Assembly (NCBI RefSeq): GCF_037893015.1
Contig: NC_133661.1
Coordinates: 247,748,962 to 247,812,961 of the forward strand
Length of the DNA stretch: 64,000 nucleotides
Direction of reading: 5' to 3'
Source: Macrotis lagotis
Taxonomy: Eukaryota; Chordata; Mammalia; Peramelemorphia; Peramelidae
Part shown: positions 33,370 to 43,849 of the stretch, in pieces
How positions within the stretch are numbered: the first letter of the stretch is position 1
How the letters are laid out: every line of letters begins with the position of its first letter
Made by a program: the position numbers and the translations under genes
The notes under the pieces: model-generated
Databases searched by the model: none
Told to the model about the DNA's origin: nothing
What the model saw: the letters and a program-made list of their open reading frames with translations, nothing else

Positions 33370-33525
33370 TAAAGAGTGACAGTGTAGTTTAATGGCAAAA
33401 GTCCTTTGGAGGCAGGTGACCTATGTTCTACTACCTGCCTATGCTTCTCTGGCTTCAGTTTAAAAGATAAGAGGGTTTGGTCATTAGAAGATCTCAGGTC
33501 CCTAAACTCTAAATCATATGGTGGT
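33370..33525 (+). mobile_element. MIR fragment
   Basis: 'acagtgtagtttaatggcaaaagtcctttgg', 'ggcttcagtttaaaagataagaggg' and 'tcaggtccctaaactctaaatc' keep the MIR order. Diverged. Confidence 0.6.
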
Positions 33526-33625
33526 AGGACTTCTGTCTAGCCCAGAAGGCCCCATTTCCTCCAAGTCATAGTCTATGGGGGGGGGGGGAATGAGTGTCTC
33601 ACTCACATAGCATCCTATATTCCTT

Positions 33626-34067
33626 TTTTTAACAAAATTGTTTATTTATTTATTTTGAATTTTTGAATTTTACAGTTTTTTTCCCCCTAATCTCGCTTCC
33701 CTCCCCCCACCTCCCACAGAAGGCAGTCTGTTAGTCTTTACATTGCTTCCATGGTATACATTGATCTAAACTGAATGTGATGACAGAGAAATCATATTCT
33801 TAAGGAAGAAAAATAAAGTATAAGAGATAGCAAAATTATATAAGATAACTTTTTTAAAATTAAAGGTAATATAGTCTTTGGTCTTTGTTCAAACTCCATA
33901 ATTCTTTCTTTGGATACAGATGGCATTCTCCATCGCAAATACCTCCAAATTGTGCCTGATTGTTGTACTGATGGAATGAGCAAGTCCATCAAGATTGATC
34001 ACCTCCCCCATATTGCTGTTAGGGTGTACAGTGTTCTGGTTCTGCTCATCTCGCTCAGCATCGGTTC
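33626..34067 (-). mobile_element. L1 3' end, young, 5'-truncated
   Basis: A perfect 17-bp target-site duplication AGCATCCTATATTCCTT (33609-33625, 34068-34084) gives exact ends, 442 bp. It matches the 3' UTR of the L1 at 9046 (ggcagtctgttagtctttacattg, gatacagatggcattctccat) and reaches just into the end of ORF2 (ggttctgctcatctcgctcagcatc). Confidence 0.95.
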
Positions 34068-34229
34068 AGCATCCTATATTCCTTGCTCCACAGTCAGTTC
34101 TGTTATGTAGTATCAGACTCCTGGTCCCACAAACTCTATTAAAGGCGAAATCCCTAAAGCAACCTTTTGAAGATCCATTTCAGCAGCTTCCCTTCTTACT
34201 TGTCGGAGTAGGAATCTCTCCTCATTTCA

Positions 34230-34371
34230 GGAGGGCGGAAAGGACAGGCAGACAGAGACAGATAGAGGGAAATAAACAAGAGGAGGTGGGGTAGAGAGAG
34301 GTGGAGAGAAAGGGAGGAAAAAAGGAACTAGGGTTAGGTGGAGAGAGACAAGAGAAGGAAAGGGAGGGAGG

Positions 34372-34437
<66 letters not shown>

Positions 34438-34580
34438 GGAGAAACAGAGTGAGAGACAGATATAGAAGGGAGAAAGAGAGGAGGAGGAAAAGGGAGGATA
34501 GAAAAGGTAGAGGGGGAGAGAGAGGAAAGAAAGACTGAGAGACACAGACAAAGAGTCAGAGAGGGAGACGAGAAAGAAGA
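34230..34580. repeat. GA-rich low-complexity tract with (GA)n core
   Basis: Purine-rich from 34230, with an uninterrupted (GA)n of about 55 bp at 34376-34430, then GAGAGACAG-type sequence to 34580. It adjoins the CpG island. The long Ser/Leu and Arg/Glu open frames across it are composition artefacts. Confidence 0.95.
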
Positions 34581-34909
34581 GAGAAGCGAGACAGATTTTC
34601 TGTGCCCGCAGAGGTGAAGGCAGCCGGGGTGGCCCAGCCTCGCACCTCCTTCTTCTCTCCCCACCGGTCCCTCTCCCCTGCTGCCCGGTCATCCCCCGGG
34701 GCGCGGCGAGGCAGAGGAGGAGGAGGAAGGTGGGGGGCGGTGGGGGGCTGCCTGTCTCCCACGTCTCTTCTCCCTTTGTGTGCACCTCCCGGTACGATTA
34801 TTAAACGCGAATTACCAAAGACGTGACCCAAACGATCTTTATTTCTTCTTTCAACAAGTGCTGCCTGCAGGGCCCTGATTCCAAATTCCGTTTCAATTAT
34901 CTCGGCCAT
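34556..34909 (-). other. Unassigned minus-strand open frame starting at a YY1-like ATG
   Basis: I do not recognise this protein. The ATG at 34909-34907 has A at -3 and G at +4 (CTAAAATGG) and begins MAEIIETEFGIRALQAALVE, then RRNKDRLGHVFGNSRLIIVP. These first 43 codons coincide with an AT-richer pocket (34790-34912) inside the CpG island and have mixed, helix-like composition. After PGGAH the frame turns low-complexity (Pro/Arg-rich) and runs to a stop at 34556. A weak 5' splice site (GAG-GTGCAC) follows codon 43. The frame is also open upstream to 35341, but so are the other frames, as expected of GC-rich DNA. It may be a first coding exon, or chance over a conserved regulatory core. Confidence 0.25.
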
Positions 34910-35400
34910 TTTAGACGGTGGAGCGAGCTGCGGGGTGGGCAATTCCCGGGGAGGAGCGGGGCGGGGGGCCGGGGGGCTCCGGGGGGCCCGCGCAGCACCC
35001 GCCGGACGCTCAGCGGGCATGGTCGCGATTCGAGGCGGACCCTGACCGCGGGCATCGCCTCCTCCGCCGCCCTCCCCGGGACGCCAACCAGCGCTTCTGG
35101 GCTGCCAGGATGTCGAGGGGTGCGGGCCCTCCTGGGCACCGAGGGAGCGCCCCCTCCCAAAGCGGAGCCTCCCTCCCCACCCACTCCTCAGCACGCCAGA
35201 TCCCCGTGATCGTCCGTGACGGATGCAGTCCGCCCCCAAAGCCCGGCAGTGGGAAAGCCCTGGGTTCAAGTACTGCCTCCGACCCATACAAGTCGCGGCT
35301 TGCCAGGGCCCTCCTCCCTCCACCCCCGGCTCCTCGGGCATTCTCTAAGACTTGTTAGAGAAGAGGAGCCCGTAGGCATCTGCGGACGAAACGCCCTCGC
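34597..35400. promoter_or_regulatory. CpG island, probable promoter or regulatory hub
   Basis: The only CpG-dense stretch in the window; by hand I count about 40 CpG between 34900 and 35350. It contains GC-box-like GGGGCGGGG runs (near 34959) and a YY1-like AAAATGGCC (minus, 34907-34914). No TATA box is obvious. Nothing downstream on either strand is a recognised gene. The nearest gene, IFT43, ends 27 kb away and is transcribed toward it. Candidates are the start of a non-coding RNA, a distant gene's alternative promoter, or an orphan CpG island acting as an enhancer. Confidence 0.75.
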
Positions 35401-35597
35401 TCTAAAGTCCCAACACCAGTCTTGGCACTGGTCTTATCCAGGCGCATGCAGGATGTGCCTTCTCAGTCTGCTCATTTCCTTTTACATCTGCCCGGACGCC
35501 TTCCACAGGTGCTTTGTTTTCTTTAAAAAAATGTTTTTGTTGCTCTCTTTATCTTTTCCCCTGCATCGCTCTCCTCCTTCTGTCCAGAGTCAGCCTA

Positions 35598-35828
35598 GCA
35601 GCAGCAAATAGAGTCCTGGACCTGGAGTCGGCAAGCTCTGAGCTCAAAGCCAGCCTCACAAGCTAGCTCGTGATCCTGGGCGACTCACTTGATCACCGTC
35701 TGCCTCAGTTCCTCAACTACTAAACGGGGGTAAAATAACACCTACCTCTCGGGTTGTTGTCAGGATAAAATGAAATAATATTTGAAATACACAGCACAGT
35801 ACCTGTTATATAGTAAATGTTTAATTAA
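35598..35828 (+). mobile_element. MIR/THER1 SINE, near full length
   Basis: 'aatagagtcctggacctggagtcggc', 'gatcctgggcgactcacttgatcacc', 'ctgcctcagttcctcaactactaaac' and 'cacagtacctgttatatagtaaatg' cover the MIR end to end. It retains more CpG than other copies, consistent with its place at the edge of the CpG island. Confidence 0.85.
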
Positions 35829-36279
35829 TTAGTTAAATAAGTTATTTTTTTTAACTTCCATACCTTACAACAAAGTTTTGTTAGTGGTTTTTTAAGAGGA
35901 AGAAGATAGGGGGGGAAAAAAAACCCAGCCAAGTCAACTAATGCATTTGAAAACTCTGACAATTTGTTGTCTGAAGATGTCTGCAAAGGGGCTTCCTCTC
36001 CTTTATTTTCTTGGGGGAAAGTTCTTAGTGATTTATTCCTTAATCTTTCCTTTTACAGTATCGTAGTCATCTTGTATATTGTTTTCTTGGCTCTGCTTCC
36101 TTCCCTTTGTATCAGTTCATTTAAGTCTTCCATGGGTGCTTTTCCAGGACACCTTAGAACGCCAGTCTCCCTAGGATTCTAGGCACTGTGGACGGCATAC
36201 TTCATTGGTCTAGGGGACTCTCAGATGAGGATATACCGTCTACAATGCAGATCACACACTACTGCAACTCTTGAGGCTT
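35829..36279. other. AT-rich stretch with an L1 fragment
   Basis: 36050-36165 (-) has antisense L1 ORF2-end text (ttgtatattgttttcttggctctgcttcc, tatcagttcatttaagtcttcc). The remainder is unclassified. Confidence 0.55.
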
Positions 36280-36392
36280 AGAGTTGTTTAGAATACTGAA
36301 AAATTAAGTGTCCTCCAAGAACACAGAGCCAGCAAGTCAGAGGCTGGACTTTCAGGTCTTCCTGGCTTCTTGTTCAACTCCTCATTCACTAT
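36280..36392 (-). mobile_element. MIR fragment
   Basis: 'tccaagaacacagagccagcaagtcagaggctgga' and 'ttcaggtcttcctggcttcttgttc' in antisense order. Confidence 0.65.
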
Positions 36393-36517
36393 GAGTGGAA
36401 AGTGAAATAAAAATTTACAAAACCAAATGGTATAAGATGGCAGTAGAAGATAATAAGCAGATAAAATATATTTTCCTCAATTCTTTACAGTTATAGAAAA
36501 CTATGAAAGTTTCATAT

Positions 36518-36745
36518 GATGATAATAATAATAATAATATTAACATTTATATAGCATTATATAGCCAGGCACAGTAATCCTCAAAACAATCCTGGGAGGT
36601 TGCTGCTATCATTTGCTGCATTTGATATATGGAGTAATTAAGGCAAGCCGGGTTAAATGACTTGCCCAGGGTCACATGGCTAGGAAGTGTCTGAAGTAAG
36701 ATTTGAACTCTTGACTCTATACTCTTTTCACTGTGTCACCTACCT
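36518..36745 (-). mobile_element. MIR/THER1 SINE with (ATA)n start
   Basis: After (GATA/ATA)n at 36518-36540 come 'taacatttatatagcattatatagccaggcac', 'aatcctgggaggttgctgctatcatttgc', 'gacttgcccagggtcacatggctagg' and 'gatttgaactcttgactctat'. Nearly complete. Confidence 0.85.
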
Positions 36746-36894
36746 TCATTGATGTGTTTGGTTTACTCATTATGACTAGGGATGGTTTAAGATGAAAGAA
36801 GAGAGATATATTTGGAAATGAAAGTGATAGCAAAACAAATGATATCAATAAAAAATTTAAGATGTTGCTCCAACTGATGATGGACCTTTTTGAC

Positions 36895-37060
36895 CAATTC
36901 AGTCAATCAGCAAGCCTTTCTTAAGCATTTACCATGTTTGACTAGGTATTGTGCTAAGCCCTAGAGATATAAAGAAGGGCAAAAATAGCATCTCTAATCC
37001 TTAAGAGTTCCCATTCAAATGGGGTAGATATACTAGCAACTCATTAATAACTAATAATAC
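36895..37060 (-). mobile_element. L2 3' end
   Basis: Antisense L2 tail: 'gcaagcctttcttaagcatttaccatg', 'ggtattgtgctaagccctagagatataaag' and 'ccttaagagttcccattcaaatggg'. Confidence 0.8.
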
Positions 37061-37189
37061 TAGATATATGCAATGGGAAGTCATCTCAGATGAAAAGTCC
37101 CTGGAAGAGTGGCTGGGAAGTGGGCTTGATCTCTCCATGCCCAGAGTCCATGTACCTAAAGTTAAAAACCTGCAATGAGTAGTCCTTGA

Positions 37190-37430
37190 GCCTCCTCTGG
37201 GGGCTGCTGTCAACAGCATCTGGCCTTCTCTTTGCCCTGAGTCTGGGGTTGAGGTCTGGCCAGTGGAAAGGGGGCTATTTACAGCTACGCTTATTGAGTG
37301 GTGTGTGAGTCATTTGTCACGCAGAACCCTGGCACCTTGTTCTACCTGTGTTCATCGTGTTTTATTGGTGTTGAGCAGAGTGAGGCCAGAGCAGAGTCGG
37401 GGATAGGAAACCTACTCAAGTGAAAAATGA
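37190..37430. promoter_or_regulatory. Candidate conserved non-coding element
   Basis: Unique DNA with CpGs (gctacgcttattgag, gtcacgcagaaccc, catcgtgttttattgg, gagtcgggg) and no repeat signature. Followed by a short GA-rich run near 37450. The call rests on composition and position only. Confidence 0.35.
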
Positions 37431-38035
37431 GGAAAGCCAAATGGGATTGAGAAGAGAGAGAGGGAGAGGGAGACAGGCGGGAAGGGGGTAAAGGGGCGGA
37501 TTATAAAATACAAGACAAATGTGTGTACCAAACCCAGGGTGAAAAGAGAGAGGAGGAGATGGTGAGGCTATGTGGTTGGATCCTAATAAAGGTCCCAGAC
37601 ATACATGTACTCGAAAAAATAATTCTCATCTTAACCAAGCAAGACAAATGAGATAGGGCAGGAAAGCACAAGGGGCCATGAGGGTGGAAGTTACTATGAG
37701 TCAGTAGGTTAAAAAGTGGGGGGGGGGGGAAGGCTAGAAGTTGAGGGTGTGAAATCACTGTTCCTTATTACCTTCCACTTTTTATCTAAATCCTCTCAAT
37801 TTAGCTTTCCTCTTATTAGAACCAGAACACTGTACACCCTAACCCTGGCAGCCCTTTCATATTCCCTCCAAAAAAGGCAGGGAGAGAAGGAGCTGGGGAG
37901 AACAGACCTGTTTAGAATTTTATGTCCTTTCCATCTCTCTCTCCCTCAGTACAGAACTTTCAAGGAAAAAAAAATATAAAATGAGACACTTTGTGGTGAG
38001 GCAAATTTAGAGATCTTCCTGTTAGGAACAAGAAA
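37431..38035. other. Unclassified non-coding stretch
   Basis: Has a purine run (37445-37490) and a poly-G run (37720-37729). No exon or repeat family was recognised. Confidence 0.4.
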
Positions 38036-38160
38036 TGAAAGAGAGAGAGAGAGAGAGAGAGACCGAGAAACCGAAAGAGAAAGGGGGGGAGGAAGAAGGA
38101 TTGAGAGAGAAAGGCAGAGACAGAGACAGAAAGAGAGAAAGGCAGATAGAGAGATAGAGA
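38036..38160. repeat. GA-rich low-complexity tract
   Basis: Begins with (GA)n at about 38040-38062 and continues as GAGACAGAAAG-type purine repeats. The overlapping Ser/Leu-rich minus-strand frame is an artefact. Confidence 0.93.
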
Positions 38161-38580
38161 AATGGCTTTGTGCTCACAATGAGCCACTAAAGGTGCATTT
38201 TTAATTAAATTTATACAAAATGTGTCAGTTTTATCTTTAGGTTTCAAACCTGACTCTCTTCTATCAAAGAAAAGTATTGATCTCCATTGCCCCGAAGCTA
38301 CCTGACTGAATTAAACAGAATAAATAGAAGGAGGAGGACTGAAAGGGCTTAGAAACAACTGCAGAGAGGCAAATGTCTAATGGCTCTGCAGTCATTTGCT
38401 GCAATTAAAAAACAAAACCATTTAGAGGGACTGTTAACACCTTGAAGTCTGAAAATTCTCACTTCAAAAAAAAAAAAAAAGACCCAAAACAGCTCCCAGG
38501 CAAAACATTTTAATTGCCATAAATACTTCCAAAGTGAGCCTCCCACTTGGGCATCTGCGAGGGTTAGCACAGTTGGTTCC
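38161..38580. promoter_or_regulatory. Candidate conserved non-coding element
   Basis: Unique, moderately AT-rich DNA rich in homeodomain- and SOX-type words: TTTTTAATTAAATTTA (38199), ATCAAAG (38263), CAATTAAA (38402), TTTTAATTG (38508), and CTGCAGTCATTTGCTGCAATT near 38387. No repeat signature over 400 bp is notable in this repeat-dense window. Inference. Confidence 0.45.
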
Positions 38581-39059
38581 GGCTAAAGGGTAGCTACCTC
38601 TTCTCACAGTCTCACCTCCCTCCCCATTATCCCTCTACTCCACTGCCCTCTCATTTCCAGATCTTACACATAAGGATCCTAGACAGTGGCAGACTCCTCT
38701 AAATCCTATGCATTTATGTCTAATTTAAAGACCCAGAATTAATTCCCCCAAAGCAATCTATTTATAGTTTAAGTTTTGCGTGTGTGTATGGGTACTACTA
38801 ATCTTGTCCTCTCACATTTCCCCTAAATTGGCCTCTTATCCTCTTATTCAAGCTCATACCTAAACTATCCACCAAGTTGACACATGGCTCTAATCTTTGA
38901 TCTGTAGGAACTTTATCCTTTACTCTTTTACATGAACAAAATTCTTACTTACACAAAAGTCTCTTTTACAGTTGAAGCTAGATTTTATTTTCATCTTAAT
39001 CACATTTATAACTTATATATTGAGGAATAATAATACCTATGAGTTATTATATAAAACAG
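38581..39059. other. Unclassified non-coding stretch
   Basis: No exon or repeat recognised. Confidence 0.4.
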
Positions 39060-39205
39060 TTCTTTCAATGACCCATGAGATTGATTTTGCAATGTTGCCC
39101 CATTTTACAGATGAGGAAATTGAAGATGTGAGAGGGATACTGCCTTGGACAAGGTCAGTAAGAACTAGTAAGGGACCCATATCTCTCCAAATTCACTATT
39201 TCAAA
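39060..39205 (-). mobile_element. MIR fragment
   Basis: 'caatgttgccccattttacagatgaggaaattgaagatg' and 'ccttggacaaggtcagtaagaactagtaaggga' in antisense order. Confidence 0.75.
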
Positions 39206-39264
39206 TCCATAATAGGGCTCTTATAATATACTGTCTGGAAAAATATAATGTAATATTCAAATAG

Positions 39265-39505
39265 GGTAGCTAAGCAGTTCTGTGGAGAGATGCAGGAGAC
39301 TGGAGTCAGGAAGATTCATCTCCCTAAGTTCAAATTTGACCCCAGATACTAACTAGCTGTGTGACTCTGGATAAGTCCCTTAACCTTGTTTCCTTCAATT
39401 TTCTCATCTGTCAAATGAACTGGATAAGAAAATGGCAAATTATTCTAAGATCTTTCCCAAGAAAATCCCAATTGCGTCAATGACTGAACAGAAACAATAC
39501 CCAAA
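39265..39505 (+). mobile_element. Mar1-type CORE-SINE
   Basis: 'ggagtcaggaagattcatctccctaagttcaaatttgacc', 'ctcatctgtcaaatgaactgg' and 'aagatctttcccaagaaaatccc'. The flanks ATTCAAATAG (39255) and ATTCCAATAG (39506) are a probable target-site duplication. Confidence 0.88.
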
Positions 39506-39799
39506 TTCCAATAGGAAAAACCATGTTCACAAGGAGCATTCTTTCTTTTTTGGGTCTCAAGTTCCTAGAATATCCAAAGGTCCGGGACATCTAAATCCGT
39601 TTCCCAGTTAAGTGATTGTGAGGTGCTCTGGGTTAAAACTTAAATTTTTTTTTCTTAAAAACAATAACAACAATTACAAAAGATGAATTATAAACTTCAC
39701 TTTAAATTTAAATGCAATCAAAATTTATTTTGTAACTGTTTAATGTGAATAAACAAATTAATTTACACATAGAATAGGAGGTCAGTCCTCTTAGCTAAC

Positions 39800-39955
39800 A
39801 GGCTAACAAACCTTTATTATATTTTCTATGTTCTAGGAACTGTACTAGCCACTGGAGATAAAAATAAAGCAAGAAGGAAGACAGTCTCTCCCTCAAGGAA
39901 TTTACTAATAGAGGAACTTTCTAATGAAGAAAGAGAACACATAAAAGGGAACTGA
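39800..39955 (-). mobile_element. L2 3' end
   Basis: 'ctatgttctaggaactgtactagccactggagataaaaataaagc' and 'ctctccctcaaggaatttact' are the antisense L2 tail. Confidence 0.75.
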
Positions 39956-41289
39956 AAGGGGGTGGGGGGGGGATGTGTAGAGAGATCAGCCTAGTCCAAT
40001 CTCCAAAATGGAAGTCCAGAAGGAATTTACCCATTGGAGAAAGGAGTATGGTTCTAGATTGAAAAGATCCTAGGTGTTGAGAGAAATTTCATGGTGTGAA
40101 GGTAACGGAATCACAGCAGCAAAATCCTTTTGGTTTATTTTAGATAGATTTGTATTGAAAGGTTTCTATGTAACAGGTCCTACTATTCAGTAAAGAATGA
40201 CAAGTTTACCATACAGAAATGACAGCTCAAGAGCAAAAAGTAGCAGTATTCTAGTAAACATCTTACAATGATGTCAACCTTTCTCTGGGACTGTATATCA
40301 CCCTTTCTTTGCCATGCACCTCAATGTGGGATCCCCAAATGCTACCTATCACCTCAGTTTGAGAGAGATGTAGTTACAATTGGAGATTATAAATCAATTC
40401 ATTACGCCAAGTTGTTATAAGAAATACAATTCTAATTGAGACATAATCACTACTCTTACAGTCTCACACATATGTATGCACACAAATATAAAAAAACTGT
40501 GACATTTTAAAAGTTTTAAAAATCATTTTATTAATAAGGTTAGCATGTTTATTAATAAAAAGAGGTCAGTGGCACTATCAAATGTTGGACTTCTCATATG
40601 GTGGAAGAGCTAGTGTTCCTGAGGGTGGCAAAGTTCATTGGTTAGCAATTAATGAGAAAATGAATATTATAATGAGAGGTGGGTTATATTCTAATAAGGA
40701 TCTTGTGGTACATGACTTGGATAATTCAAGTCTTGATCAAAGAGACATCAATTTCCTATCACTTGTCTGACAACAGGGAGATTTCATATTTTCACAGAAC
40801 TGAGTCTGTGAATTTGCCCATTAGCTTAAACTTATAATGTCTTTTACTGTCTTGTCTGATTAGATCTTACTCTAGATAAGTCTTTAAGAAATATTTTCCT
40901 AACTAGTTGATTTCTAGATGAGGAAGCAGAAAAGGAGAAAAACCCTTGATCCTGATTTAATAATTAGTTATTAATACAAGAGAGAAATAATCATTTCAAC
41001 ATAATACAACAACTATAGAATAGGCAAAGTATCAAATGGGACCTGAAGAAGATAAGATCCTGATCTTTCTCTTATTGTTGAAAAAATAAAAAGATTACAA
41101 TCACGTGAAGCCATCCTGGTCCTGTGATTATTCTATGAAAACTCATCATTCCCATCAGAAATCAGTTCTGAGGTAAATGATAGAAATGAGAATTCTTGAT
41201 GAAGGTATCAACCAAGTGATCTATTATAAATTCCCAAGTATAGACTGTCAGCCATTCTGTTAGAGTAAGATCTGTGAGGGACTGTATAG
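39956..41289. other. Unclassified non-coding stretch
   Basis: About 1.3 kb, AT-rich, with a G-run near 39959 and a local TTATTAATAA duplication near 40525-40558. The plus-strand frame at 40582-40770 has no recognised domain. Possibly very old repeats beyond recognition by eye. Confidence 0.45.
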
Positions 41290-42149
41290 AAGAGTTAGTC
41301 CAATCAACATTTTCAGACTTTTTTTCATCTTACTCCCCTCCTTGCTGGCAATATTTACTCCAGACACACAGGACTACTTATACCATCTTTTGATTTTAAT
41401 CCAGTTCCTTCCCACAGCCCCACTCTCTTGATTCTACAATTTACCAGCTTGGAATGACTTTACTGCCATCTTGAAACTTTCCCTTTTTTCAGTGGTACCT
41501 CCTCACCAGAAAACTTATTTGGATATCTTTTCCCCTCTCTTCCCATGCCAATCCAAAAAATACTTTTTTCCTCCTCTAATTTACCTTAACATTTTCCTTT
41601 GCACTTGTCACCTAATTTGTATTGTAACTATGTACATGTTTTAATTCCTCTAATCATTTACAAGTTTCTAATGAGCAGGGACTGTGCCATTTTTCATCTG
41701 CGTATCCCCACTGTCTAGAAGAGTATCTAGTATAGAATAATTGGTGTAGTAAATGATTGTTGAACTCGATTATCTTTCACTCCAAACTAGCTCACCTCCT
41801 GGACATCCCCATTTCTATGAATGATACTTGTCATCATTCTCCCAGTCACTCAGGCTTAAAGTCTTAGAATTATTCATAACTCCTTCCTCTTCCTTTGCAT
41901 ATACTACCACCTTGCTCCAATACCTTCACCAGATGTTCCACAGAAGAGAGTTCAGACAATTTGGATAGACATTTAAAGCTCTCCACAATCCAACTTCTGC
42001 CTTCCTTTCTAAATTTATCTCCAGCTAATCCCAACATGAGCTTTGTACTTATTGGCCTCTGAACACATACCAAATTCTACAAAATTATCTACACTCTTCA
42101 TTTGATACTTAACATGTACCATTATTTATATACCTATCTTGTCTCTATT
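41290..42149 (+). mobile_element. L2 LINE pieces, sense
   Basis: 41290-41765 has the L2 3' UTR order (ggtacctcctcaccagaaaac, catttacaagtttctaatgagcagggactgtgcc, gtatccccactgtctagaa). 41770-42149 has ORF2-end text (ttctcccagtcactcaggctt, acatttaaagctctccacaatccaac). The order is 3' UTR before ORF2, so two copies lie side by side. Confidence 0.75.
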
Positions 42150-42290
42150 CAAGTTCAATTCAATTATTCAACAAGCATTAAGATCCTACCAGATGCTAGG
42201 CATTGTGGGAGGTGCTAAGGATACAAATACAAAAGATGAAGAATACCTATCTTCAAGGAATTTGCATAGAGATAAGTATAAGTATAGAAG
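42150..42290 (-). mobile_element. L2 3' end
   Basis: 'caattattcaacaagcattaagatcctacc', 'atgctaggcattgtgggaggtgctaaggatac' and 'cttcaaggaatttgcatag' are the antisense L2 tail, meeting the sense L2 on its left. Confidence 0.8.
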
Positions 42291-42465
42291 CCCATCTGAG
42301 ATATTCCCCCAATGTTCACTCATACTCTAAAGTTGGGTCCTCAGAAATCAGTTGCTATTTAAAAATTCCAGGGACAGCCTGTAGACCCACCCTACTAAAA
42401 ATTTTGGCACAAGCCCCAGTGCACTTTTTTTATTACTAATTAGTCAGCAGCTACAGTTAGTTCTT

Positions 42466-42617
42466 TTTGGGGGGGGGGGTTTGCAAGGCAGATGGGGTTA
42501 AGTGGCTTGCCCAAGGCCACACAGCTAGGTAATTATTAAGTGTCTGAGATCAGATTTGAACCCAGGTACTCCTGACTCCAGGGTCGGTGCTTTATCCACT
42601 GCACCACCTAGCTGCCC
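42466..42617 (-). mobile_element. Marsupial tRNA-derived SINE (WSINE1/short type)
   Basis: Perfect 15-bp target-site duplication CTACAGTTAGTTCTT (42451-42465, 42618-42632). The tail side begins with a G-run in place of the usual A/T tract, so the tail has mutated. The body is near consensus. Confidence 0.95.
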
Positions 42618-42632
42618 CTACAGTTAGTTCTT

Positions 42633-42954
42633 AGTAAAGGCCTTTACAAAAATGGCATCGTTAAAACAGTAGCTACAATAAACATTAAGTGTACTTTTGG
42701 GTGATGCAACCCAGGTTTACACAAAGGAAGGTCTCATGTCAGCATAGTGGCATGACTTCTTTCATCTCCCTTCAATAGCATATGAATAGTAATGGAGTAA
42801 GTAGGTGTTAAAATAAACTCTGCCTAGGGTTTGACAAGAAAGAGTAGCAATGACTCAAGATTCTAAGCTTTTTGAAAGTAGGCACTGTCTCAGGTCTCTT
42901 TGTTTTCCCTCAAACCAGATCAATAATATTTACTATTCATGGTGATAATTAGCA
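42633..42954. other. Unclassified non-coding stretch
   Basis: No exon or repeat clearly recognised; 'ttttgaaagtaggcactgtctcaggtctctttg' near 42870 may be an L2 scrap. Confidence 0.35.
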
Positions 42955-43075
42955 AGCAATATGGAGTCAGAAAAATGTGATTCAAATCAAGTCAATTGAC
43001 TTTTTCAAGTTTTGATTTCTTCAACTGAAATAGAAGATACTTATACATGTCACCTGTCTTATAGGGTTGTTGAGA
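42955..43075 (+). mobile_element. MIR fragment
   Basis: 'atatggagtcagaaaaatgtgattcaaatc', 'ttgatttcttcaactgaaatag' and 'atagggttgttgagagg' follow MIR order. Confidence 0.7.
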
Positions 43076-43116
43076 GGGGGAAAGGACAGAAAATTAGTAT
43101 TCATTAATCACCCTCT

Positions 43117-43365
43117 GGTGGCTAGGTGGTTTAGTGGATAAACACTAGACTTGGAATCAAGAAGATTCATCTTCCTGAGTTCAAATCCAACTGAGGCACC
43201 AAGTGACCCTGGGCAAGTCACTTAACCCATTCAGCCTCAGTTTCTTCATCTGTCAAATGAGTTAGAGAAGGAAATGCAAACCACTCTAGTATCTATGCCG
43301 AGAAAACGAAAAGATGGGGTCATGAAGATTTGGGTATGACTGAAAAAGACTGAAGAAAAAGACAA
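43117..43365 (+). mobile_element. Mar1-type CORE-SINE, near full length
   Basis: Head 'ggtggctaggtggtttagtgg', 'tcaagaagattcatcttcctgagttcaaatcc', 'tttcttcatctgtcaaatgagttag' and 'gatggggtcatgaagatttgggtatgactg'. Confidence 0.9.
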
Positions 43366-43552
43366 CATGTGCTAGGCACTATGCTAAATGACTTACAAAT
43401 ATTACCTCATCTGAATTTCACAATGAAGGAAAATGAGGCAAACAGAAACTAGGTGATTTGTCCAAGACATATCACACAGCTAGCAGGGATATGAGGTCAG
43501 AGTTGAACTATTACATTCTAAGGTTTCTACCCACTGCACCTTGAGCTACCTT
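43366..43552 (-). mobile_element. MIR SINE
   Basis: 'tgctaggcactatgctaaatgacttacaaatattacctcatc', 'aggaaaatgaggcaaacag' and 'cacacagctagcagggatatgaggtcag' in antisense order. The Mar1-type SINE sits at its edge. Confidence 0.8.
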
Positions 43553-43849
43553 ATACAGAAGAGACCCTTCCTTCTTTGATGCAGTGAACTGGAGACAGTT
43601 TCTTAATTTTCCAGTGATTATCCATTTAAGCAAAGAAAATAATGTTAGATGAGAAGGGCTGTATGGCTAATGACTTGGGTTTTAGTTAATTTGGAAAGAA
43701 AAAAACAAGAAATTGGGGGGGATAAAACTGAAAACATCTTGGAAAAAGAATCACAAATGCAGAACAAAGAGAGAAGAATCAAGAGAAAACTCTTCCAACA
43801 TCTAATTCAAGTTTTACCTCTTATATTAGACCCTTGTTCATGTACTACA

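Noticed and set aside
34222-34785. Long Ser/Leu-rich minus-strand frames (187 and 145 codons)
   Set aside because: They translate the (GA)n/(CT)n tract and CpG-island flank in several frames at once; composition artefact.
34910-35341. Upstream extension of the minus-strand CpG-island frame to 261 codons
   Set aside because: GC-rich DNA leaves four or more frames open here, and the extension is Pro/Gly/Arg low-complexity. Only the part from 34909 has unusual composition.
35216-35611. 131-codon plus-strand frame at the right edge of the CpG island
   Set aside because: No domain is recognisable, it runs into a MIR, and overlapping frames are equally open.
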